Source: Berberis thunbergii (taxonomy: Eukaryota; Streptophyta; Magnoliopsida; Ranunculales; Berberidaceae). Taken from it: a DNA stretch of 64,000 nt. The notes below the pieces were generated by a model. The model worked only from the letters and a program-made list of their open reading frames with translations, ran no database searches and was not told where the DNA came from. A program made the position numbers and the translations under genes. Of the stretch, positions 56,530 through 64,000 are shown in pieces (position 1 is the first letter of the stretch; every line of letters begins with the position of its first letter). The DNA lies in contig QNQO01006976.1 in NCBI GenBank assembly GCA_003290165.1, positions 248,001 through 312,000 on the forward strand, in the 5' to 3' direction.

Positions 56530-56835
56530 TGTTATGTAGTTAGCAATCCATAACAGAGAGCACCTCCTAAGCAATGCAAGTCCTCACACCTGCAGCTCTA
56601 GCCCGCACTCGCACCGCCACACTAAGCAGCACACCCTGCAGTACCCAGGCCGCATGTTGACGTCTGGCCGCAACTTGCCTCATAGCAACAGGCCATCAGC
56701 CAGCAAACACTGCCTCGCCCTGTTCGTGACACCATAGACTGTCCCTGTGGCGTATGTAAGATGTATGCCCACGGTCAAGCACAATCAAACCTGCCACTCT
56801 TCTAGGAAGATCATTCGCAACGAAATTCTGATGTC
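56530..56835 (-). mobile_element. LINE 3'-end fragment (end of RNase H plus 3' UTR)
   Basis: Minus strand reads NDLPRRVAGLIVLDRGHTSY then IRHRD, matching the end of LINE-A ORF2 (NDLPRRVADLSVLDRWHTTY), followed by the GC-rich 3' UTR. A short 5'-truncated LINE or a broken piece. Confidence 0.75.
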
Positions 56836-57222
56836 ACAACCTCACAACACAAGAGCATACCAAATTCTAATGTCACAAAACATTATTAAGAGCCTCATTA
56901 TGTCGTATGCAGAACATGGCAGTAATCTTGTTGTAATGCCACTAAGTTTCAATTAACCCAAGCAGTCAATATTACAAAGTATGACATGATAAAACTGGGC
57001 ATTTTGTGGTGGTCCAGACACATTTTGTACTACGAAAACCAAACAAACAAAAACTTTACTCAACATAACAACAACAAAAAAGATGCAACCCTTACAAGTA
57101 CGTTTGTGTTCAACCATTCCATTCTTTATGAAAACCTAAATAGTTGACTATAAATTTTGATAAATGTTATGCACATCCTCAAAAGTATAATGAAATAAAA
57201 AATACAATAAAAATATTACGCA

Positions 57223-57549
57223 CCTGTGTAGAATTTTGCATCATGGAGCAATCTTTGATCTCCTTACACTTGTCACCTTCAAGACTTTTCAGTATTTTGA
57301 AGGCTGCAGTGTATTCTTCCTCATTATGAAACTGCTTATAGGGAACGGGATTTGGGTTGACAAGAGCAGATTCTAACATAGATCTCCTACTGGAGCCATG
57401 GTGCTCAAGGACAGATGCTAGATTTTGTCTAGCAACAGAATCAACGATACTTGGGCGCTTCTCTAAAACCAATGGACGCGAACCTTTTTCAAGTGTAGAT
57501 CGCCTACCCACAGATTGCTCATTTCTTTCCATGATCAATACTTCAACCT
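57223..57549 (-). CDS. Unrecognised captured exon
   Basis: A 109-codon open exon between TTTTTTTACAG (acceptor, 57550) and CACAG|GTGCGT (donor, 57223/57222). The peptide is hydrophilic: RRSTLEKGSRPLVLEKRPSI, SVARQNLASVLEHHGSSRR, FHNEEEYTAAFKILKSLEGD. Strand and splicing agree with the tRNA-synthetase fragment upstream. The family is not recognised. The opposite-strand frame at 57357-57563 is a shadow. Confidence 0.5.
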
Positions 57550-58297
57550 GTAAAAAAATATGATTAAAACCTACATCACTGACTAAATCCACATAGGAAA
57601 GGCTAAAGGTTTTCCTTCTCAACCTGATTTGAAAATTCCTTTTTGTATCCCCCAAATGCAACTAGGAAGACCTTATCATTTTGCTGCACATGAACTAAGC
57701 TAAATCCCTGTAACACACTACTACTATTAAGCTACCATGCCACACTTTTAAAGGGAAACAATGATGATAACAAAATGAAGTTACAATTACATAAAGATGC
57801 AAATCTAAGAAAAAATTGCCTGGCAATTACCCATACCCAATAAGGACTAAATAGAACAGTTTTTGTAGATTGAAAATTATTGTCATTACGAAGAATAGAA
57901 ACCAGTAGTAAAACAAAACCTTACTTTGTTGGTGGTCACAGGTGAAGGAGGTGCTGCCACGGCCAAAGACCACTAGACGTTTATAACATCAAAGACCAAG
58001 GTATCTGCATAACCTGAAAATATAAACACTTGTAGTTTTAAGCAAACAATGGACTTCCAATTTTAAGCTCTCAATATAAAAAACACTACACCCTGTCAGG
58101 CGATACAATTTAGCTTCACCTCACATTCCATTACATGAATTTAGATAATATTATATTCCTATAAAAAAAACACCTTGTCAAGACTTTCAAGTAGTAAAGT
58201 GCTCATACAGAAACAGTTGAAAGTGGAGACAAGATCTCAGAACAGAGCTTTAAGCACAAGGAAAAAAAATGGCATTAGAGAGCAGTTGAACACATAC

Positions 58298-58815
58298 CTC
58301 CTCAGCAAGATCACCAGCAACTCCTCTCACACAAATTGTTCTCAGTAAATGAATCACTATCCAGAAACTCATGTCCTTGTAACAAGGAGGAAACTGCAAA
58401 TGAAAATAATTCTTAATGTGGAGAGGTATAGCATGCATTCAAAACCATGTGGTGTATAAGCGATTTAATCGCAAAGAAAAAATATTCAAAAACAACTTAT
58501 ATGCTCATTGATGCCAGTTAAACATACAACTAACATGTCTGTAATGGTAAGAACTTAATTCTTGCCCACCAAAAATGTCATCTCAACGAATTAGTTTCAC
58601 TCATCGTTAAAAATGGAAATTCATTCAACATGAAGCTCTAAATTAGATAAATAGACACTGCAACCAAACTCTGCCCCTCAGTTCAGTTGCCTGCACTCTA
58701 GTCCTTTGATCAAGCAGATACCATCCTCTGGTCAATCAATTCTAACTGATATATTTATAAATAAAGAGCTTCTTTCATACCTTCGAAAATGGCTTGAACT
58801 TTGCCCCAAGCTTGC
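58298..58815 (-). pseudogene. Organellar phenylalanyl-tRNA synthetase fragment, two exons
   Basis: Mitochondrial/plastid PheRS charges tRNA-Phe in organelles. Minus-strand exon 58815-58781 reads GKLGAKFKPFSK and exon 58393-58298 reads FPPCYKDMSFW and then GVAGDLAEE, matching the FKPFSKYPPCYKDxSFW...GxAGDLxEE region that leads into the anticodon-binding domain. Between these blocks the DNA matches the family only in a shifted frame (SDSFTENNLCE), so two compensating frameshifts corrupt about 12 residues. Possible older exons near 59340-59390 are too decayed to call. Confidence 0.8.
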
Positions 58816-60242
58816 CTGCAAAAAACTGTATACAAGGAGTAACAAATGAGACACTTCAACAGATGCAAAGGTTGAAAGACACAGATAGTAAATTTGTGGT
58901 TGAAACCAAACATAGAAGTCCACATAATACAACATCCAAATAAGTGTAAAGGTCATTCGGTTACATAAAAAGAACCAAATGACATAAAAATCTTGACCGT
59001 ACACATCAAGATATGATGAACCAATGCACATTTCTTGTCATCAAGTTCAAGAGTAATCAGCACTTGCCATAAACTGGCAGAACATAAAGTGTTAAGGCAT
59101 GGTACACTTACCTGTCCAACAAGTGAAACAGGTGGCAATGTATGTACTCAATGAAAAGGTGTTGTGGTCTTTGGGCTTCAAGCCATCTTTACAATTTAAG
59201 AGGATGATGCCTAACATAAATAATATCGAAAATGTACCACATACTTGAGAGTTGTGACCATCATGTCATGCATATAACTTTTAGCAAGGAAATTACAGGA
59301 AAATATGTCGCACCATGGTAAACTAATGTAGTTTACTCCCATAGCGAAGTTTCCCATCCATCCATTCGGCTTAAGCTGCAAAATGTTTCAAAGTAGATAA
59401 GGGTTAAGTTCTTGCCTATTGCATGCACAAATGAATACCTAAATAAGTGTGTAACCTAATGAGAAGGTAAAAGAACAATAATATAACAGATAAAGAAAAT
59501 TCAACCTTTAAGGGAGGAGCGTTATATATGTATGACACAAAAGATCCACCAAGAGCTAGGTATAAAACTATATGAGAAGTATGCCCTGCCTAAGAAAAAA
59601 TGACACTTAGGCTCTTGAGGTTTATAAACATACCCTCATCCCTCCTCCTTTCTCCGGACTTGGGACCGGCAATGTAAAAAAGAACATTTACATTGGCGGA
59701 GTTAAAAAAGGGTTGTTATAAAATTAAAAAACACAAGTAAGTATATATATATATATATATATATATTCAACAAGAAAACAACACTACTAAGATTACATAT
59801 TTGGGAGTACCAAATCAAAATTAAAATTACAGATTTGGGACTACCATAACCAAATCAGCCAGGAGTGTGTAAGTCAAAAAACAAAAATGAATGTATCACT
59901 ACTAAGTACTACAGTATTGCATGCAAGTCCACAAAAATAGCAAGCATCAAGGATATCGTTCAAGGTTGTAACTACCAAGGTACTAGTAACTATTAATCAT
60001 CAAGTTCCACATGATTTTTACACCATACGAAGAAATCACCAACGTCCAAATCCCCCATCATGTCTCCTTTTGGATCACTCTTGTAAAGTTTCACCTCATT
60101 CATATATTTGAAGAATAAGAAAAGTTTGATATCTGTTGCAGGGTTCAGTGATCCATGGCAATCGTAAGAGAATCGATGGATAGGATCAACAACCTCTTTT
60201 GCTATCGCAATGACATTCTTATGCCAATCAAAAACTTTGTAA
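58816..60242. other. Intron-like DNA; possible decayed exons
   Basis: (AT)n at about 59742-59766. A minus-strand block at 60170-60003 reads NEVKLYKSDPKGDMMGDLDV and is unrecognised. Nothing else can be supported. Confidence 0.35.
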
Positions 60243-60650
60243 CACTACACAAAAAATGCCCATTAGCAACGGTTTTAAACCGTGGGGGTAACCCATTGGC
60301 ACGGCTTAGAACCGTGGGTTGTAGAGGCATCGCTAAATCCTCAGTAACGGCTAAAAACCGTGGCAAAATTATTAACAACGGTTTTATGCTCGAGAATTGT
60401 TGATGATTTAGCCACGGTTATAAATCGTTGCAAACATGTTAGCCACGGTTTTAAGTCGTGGCCAGGAATAGCCACGGCTTAAAACCATGGCAAGTCCTAG
60501 CCACGGTTCTAAGTCGTTCAAAAAATTTTAGCCACGGTTTTAAGCCGTGGCCAGTCCTAGCCATGGTTATAAGTCGTGGCAAGTCATGACCACGGTTCTG
60601 AGCCGTTGCAATATTTAGCCACGGTTCTAAACCGTTGCAATTTTTTTTTT
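60243..60650 (-). mobile_element. CACTA right arm, minus orientation (family alpha)
   Basis: Begins CACTACACAAAAAATGCCC at 60243 and carries about twelve CACGG/CCGTG palindromes with the shared landmarks GGGGGTAACCCATTGGC and TTTTATGCTCGAGAATTG. By comparison with the other arms, element sequence extends to the right, so gene pieces at 61150-63940 are inside it. The left terminus would lie beyond 64000. Confidence 0.82.
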
Positions 60651-61149
60651 TTACTGTCAAACGACTTTTGATTACAACATATAGGTAAGTATAATTCAGC
60701 ACGTGCATCAAGTAAATAAAATTTAATATGACTTTTTACTAAATTTAAATACAACATTTACAACCTTTGATCAGCAAATTCCAGCAATTGCTTTCAAGAA
60801 ATTCATTATAGCAGCAACATTTACAATTCATTACAGCAGAAACGACAACATTTACAATTCGACATTGTGTAGTCCATTGCATCCTCCTGGAGCTTTTCTT
60901 TTATCAATTACTTTCAGAACTGCATGGCCAGCACCTGTACATGAATAAGGCGAGTCTTCATATTTATTGGCAAAGATAGCAAATGAATGTGTTGATTGCT
61001 CTCTTACGAGACTGAAATAAGAATATTAATACCCAATTGGCCGGTTAAGACATTATCTGATCAGATCATAAAAATTAACCCATTAACAATATTAATTCTT
61101 TATTTTTGTGCAAACAAATGAAATGTTTGTCAGTGTAATTAGGGTGTAC
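60651..61149. other. Non-coding stretch inside the minus-oriented element
   Basis: AT-rich. ACATTTACAATTC-type phrases repeat three times at about 60745-60862. No exon recognised. Confidence 0.4.
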
Positions 61150-62210
61150 CTTGATGATTTCAGAGGGCTTGAACCCACCCGTCCACAAAAAGCAGCGCTC
61201 CGCCGGAGTCTTCCACATGCCTGAAACAAGATGAAAGAGATCGACTTTAATGAGCATTGCCTTCAATCCCATCATCTCATCCAAGTGTGCAAGGCAGTTG
61301 TCCACGTAAAGTTGCACAAATTAAACATTATGAAATTCAAATATATATTAAATTAGAAATGAATTCTAGCTAGCCATAAGACCTTGATCAGCCATAAGAG
61401 CTCCTCCACCAAATAAAACACCCTGAATTGAAGAGCAAAAAACCAAACATTGTGTTAAGGCTTTTATTTTTTTTCAAAAAACTAAAACTTTTAAAAATAA
61501 GCTAGGTTTTGTGACTCACTTGAGCCCTAGCTCTTTGAAGCTCTTGTTCAAGCCGAGTGAGCTTGATCTGACTTGACTCAAGCTGCTGCACATATGCCTG
61601 TGACAAAGACAAGAAAAACAACAAAGACTTGATCAATAAATGCTAATCAGAGAGAGAACTAGACAGTTGTACAACATGAAACAATTAATGGCTCATCATT
61701 GGCTACTGATCATCTATCTACATGCACTACAAAGAAACCTTATTTTTGAGTTTGCTTTTCCTTGCAGCCTATCTATTCTGAGCAAGACTTCTCAATGTCT
61801 GCCCAAAACTTAAATGCAACCAACATCAACTACAAAAGTTTCAACACTAACAGTCTCATAAATGAGTGAGTGATCATGATGGAGATAATCAAACCTTAGG
61901 GTCTGGTGTCTTGGGTCCTTCATGTTCAGAGCTTGAAGTTGGCCCCTTTCTATTTCCTTCTCTCTGCTCCCCCAACAACCCCATCAAATTTAAATATATT
62001 AGAAAGTGAACATGAAAATGCAATTTTGTTGTAGAAAAAAAGGTGTGTGTAGTTAGTGTATATACGACCTTGACAACTCTGGATTGTTCATGATGAGGTC
62101 CACATGTAGCCTTATTTATAGTATTATTCGCCAACTCCATAGATGGTTCTGAGGTCCTCTTTGAACCACTGCTTGTTGGAGAGCTAACCAAACCAACCGT
62201 TGGCGTCGCA
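61150..62210 (-). pseudogene. TGA-class bZIP transcription factor fragment (bZIP + DOG1), nonsense in the basic region
   Basis: Minus-strand exons: about 62210-62069 (SSPTSSGSKRTSEP, unconserved linker), 61963-61895 (KGPTSSSEHEGPKTPDPK), 61798-61739 (TLRSLAQNR-stop-AARKSKLKNK, the DNA-binding basic region), 61597-61520 (AYVQQLESSQIKLTRLEQEL, leucine zipper), 61422-61383 (VLFGGGALMADQ) and about 61312-61150 (YVDNCLAHLDEMMGLKAML, VFHLVSGMWKTPAERCFLW-like DOG1 block with GGFKPSEIIK). A TAG at 61769-61771 replaces the conserved Glu of NREAARKS. Splice sites are conserved. The exon between 61422 and 61312 blocks and the C-terminus are missing. Confidence 0.92.
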
Positions 62211-62684
62211 CTAGTTCCCCACTCAAAGAATAAGAGAACCCCATCAGTTTAGAGAATTTTAGAAGAAAATAATAAGAATTATCAACACAACCCCATTTTA
62301 TATAAAATTCATACCTTGTGATTGTTCGGTGGCTCGACATGCATTGGCTGAGAAGGGAAGATGATCAAAGTAGCTGGCCGGTTACCTAAGTTCTCTGCAT
62401 ACATCATAACATCCATTAACAACTATCAAGCTAGCTAGTTAGCCTCCTCAACTATCTATTTAACCCAAACTTAATATTTGTAAGTAGCAATAAGTTTTCC
62501 ATGTAAACACTGAAATATATCAACCCTGCACCCATCATATATAAACACTGAAATCAGAATATTTGGAGACCCCCTGCACCCATCATTTTGTAAGCAGCAA
62601 TAAGTTTTCCATGTAAAACCATATCTGAATTTGGATTAGTATGTAAAACCATAAAAAGCTTCAATGTAATTGGGCAGGTATGTA
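62211..62684. other. Intron-like DNA
   Basis: Phrases such as AAGCAGCAATAAGTTTTCCATG are duplicated (about 62484 and 62593), as is CCCTGCACCCATCAT (about 62525 and 62571). No exon recognised. Confidence 0.5.
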
Positions 62685-63110
62685 CCAAAATGTTCCTACA
62701 TGCCTGGCTGCAGATATGGGTCTACATCACAAAAGTTGGTGATTGCAGAATAAATTAGCAATGGATGTTAAAGAATCAAAGATCGGTGATTCACACTTCC
62801 ATGTTCTTTGATCATAATTCCTAATGCTTCCAGCTTTAAGGTACAAAAACTCCTCGGGTGTTTTGTAGATCTTTCTGTAGTGCCGGTAGTCTCCAAGCAT
62901 ATAGTCAGATGGATTAAATACTGGGAACTCTGTCTCGGATGCTTTATTTATCTTCAAACAACTCTCTATCACCCTGACTTCCTCTCTGAATCTGTCTCTA
63001 ACTTGTCTCATTTGGTAGGTAATTATATCCGATCTCACTATTTCTGGAGGAAAGTTGCAGGTCTTGGGTGAGATTCGGCTGCATTCCTTGCATAAGTTGT
63101 TACATCTATC
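62685..63110 (-). pseudogene. Unrecognised captured 3' gene end
   Basis: Minus-strand frame (63038-62727, probably entering from about 63110) with CKECSRISPKTCNFPPEIV, REEVRVIESCLKINKASE, FPVFNPSDYMLGDYRHYRKI and the terminus SIANLFCNHQLL-stop. Codon texture looks like a real protein end. The last 65-70 bp recur at 18240-18320 in Pack-CACTA-1, so the same source gene (or element piece) fed two elements. Family unknown; opposite-strand frame 62808-63071 is a shadow. Confidence 0.5.
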
Positions 63111-63506
63111 GAAATCAAAGGCCTTTCTTTTGGGTTTATCGGAGAGACATGCATAGGCCTACAATCAAATTATCTAACTGAAATTATGAAGTGTTGTTTA
63201 CTGGTTAAATTAGAATGAGATACCATAATGGGTAGAACTCGAAAACATTAGTCCAACTTGAATAGAGTGTTATCTCACAAAGAGGTCTCCAACAACATAA
63301 AAATGTCCAGGCAAAGACCAAGTTAAATTTTATCTAACATGTGAAAATATAGACATCCTCATTTTCAACCCCTTTCAAGTTAAATATTCGGTGTTTTCTC
63401 ACATCGGGAAAATCAGGGGAAATTAGTTCATTCGTCATAAAAATGATTTTCTCTACAAAAAACAGACTTAAGCAATAATAACAAGAAAGCAAACAAAAAA
63501 GCATAC

Positions 63507-63940
63507 CCTGATTCTGTACTTGTACACAACATACCCTCCAATTGCAGTAGCAATCAACCCGAGGAAAATGACCCACACAAAGTTCCAACTGAACTCACTT
63601 TGGTACTCTTTACCTGCATTTTTCCATAGCAGAATATCAATAACAAATTAATAATAATGGTTGAAGTTTCTCGTCAATGGAAGACTTAAACTCGTCAAAA
63701 TTGATGATAATCAGGAATAGTCATGGCAGAAATGAACTGAGATACTCACTTATGCATGTGTCATGCTCTCCAGAAATACTCACTTAAGCACTTACTGTGC
63801 AAGCAGAGTAGGTCCTGCCTTCTTGTGTTTGTCTCCAGCAGCCTCCATTGTTAATTTCATATCGTAGAGCTCCTGATGTTGTTGAATCAAGGCAAACAGC
63901 TGACTTGGTAAGCCAAATAACATGTGGAATCATTTCAAAT
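63507..63940 (-). pseudogene. Vacuolar sorting receptor (VSR) fragment, two exons
   Basis: VSRs are type I receptors that sort proteases and storage proteins to the plant vacuole. Minus-strand exon about 63935-63795 reads SGALRYEINNGGCWRQTQEG and RTYSAC, the EGF-like repeat, in which the cysteine of the usual (R)C(K/E)INNGGCW is tyrosine. Exon 63613-63507 reads KEYQSEFSWNFVWVIFLGLI and GYVVYKYRIR, the transmembrane segment and start of the cytosolic tail. The intervening cysteine-rich exons and the tyrosine sorting motif are missing. Confidence 0.85.
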
Positions 63941-64000
63941 AATTGATTTACTTGTAAATTCACATCAAAACTCAACAAATCAATAGACTTACTTGTGGAA

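Noticed and set aside
57357..57563. Plus-strand open frame
   Set aside because: Lies opposite a minus-strand exon with good acceptor and donor.
58084..58110. CACTACACC on + as a family alpha left end
   Set aside because: Followed by CTGTCAGG rather than AAAA, with no palindromic units nearby.
62808..63071. Plus-strand open frame
   Set aside because: Shadow of the minus-strand unrecognised gene end, whose 3' end is shared with 18240-18320.
1..64000. tRNA or rRNA genes
   Set aside because: No conserved A/B-box pairs with a cloverleaf or rRNA core segments were noticed by eye; a covariance-model scan would settle it.

Overview
This is plant nuclear DNA, almost certainly from a dicot. It is AT-rich, its coding blocks are split by short GT-AG introns, and the recognisable genes belong to plant families: FIE-type Polycomb WD40, TGA bZIP, IQD, vacuolar sorting receptor, plasma-membrane H+-ATPase and receptor-like cytoplasmic kinase. 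The genus cannot be named from the sequence. I see no intact host gene, no rRNA or tRNA gene and no CRISPR array. The window is a graveyard of nested transposable elements, and nearly every recognisable cellular coding block is a broken gene fragment carried, or probably carried, by a CACTA-type DNA transposon.

Layout, left to right. 1-3.9 kb: LINE 3'-end debris and a fragment of exportin 1 (XPO1/CRM1). 3.9-4.45 kb: a CACTA right arm made of palindromic GCCACGG...CCGTGGC repeats. 4.45-9.2 kb: a decayed LINE (LINE-A) on +. 9.3-10.63 kb: an IQD gene fragment followed by a second CACTA right arm. 10.7-15.1 kb: gypsy and RTE scraps, another CACTA end and satellite-like repeats. 15.17-33.91 kb: one ORF2-less LINE (LINE-B) split by two large gene-carrying CACTA elements. 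Pack-CACTA-1 (15452-26218; 13-bp terminal repeat CACTACACCAAAA; CCA target duplication) carries pieces of an F-box gene, an ABC1-kinase/beta-lactamase gene, a TGA bZIP gene and a DEAD-box helicase gene. Pack-CACTA-2 (27735-33084; 12-bp terminal repeat CACTACAAGAAA) carries pieces of FIE, a receptor-like cytoplasmic kinase, a RING E3 ligase (without its RING) and an unknown gene. 36-40.8 kb: LINE-C, whose 3' half is inverted. 40.9-44.4 kb: a decayed hAT transposase on -. 46.7-55.2 kb: LINE-D on -, split by Pack-CACTA-3 (47954-55034; AAT target duplication), which carries fimbrin and H+-ATPase exons. 55.9-64 kb: two minus-oriented CACTA right arms, each followed by minus-strand gene fragments (organellar Phe-tRNA synthetase; a TGA bZIP and a vacuolar sorting receptor).

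The organising theme is serial capture of host exons by several CACTA families that differ in terminal repeat and subterminal palindrome. In every case the captured exons read in one direction relative to the element ends. In the three complete elements an untranslated-looking leader exon with a GT donor lies just inside one terminus, upstream of the captured exons. Splice signals are well kept, but most fragments contain nonsense codons or frameshifts. The elements therefore look like producers of chimeric spliced RNA rather than of working proteins. No CACTA transposase is visible in the window, so these copies are non-autonomous.
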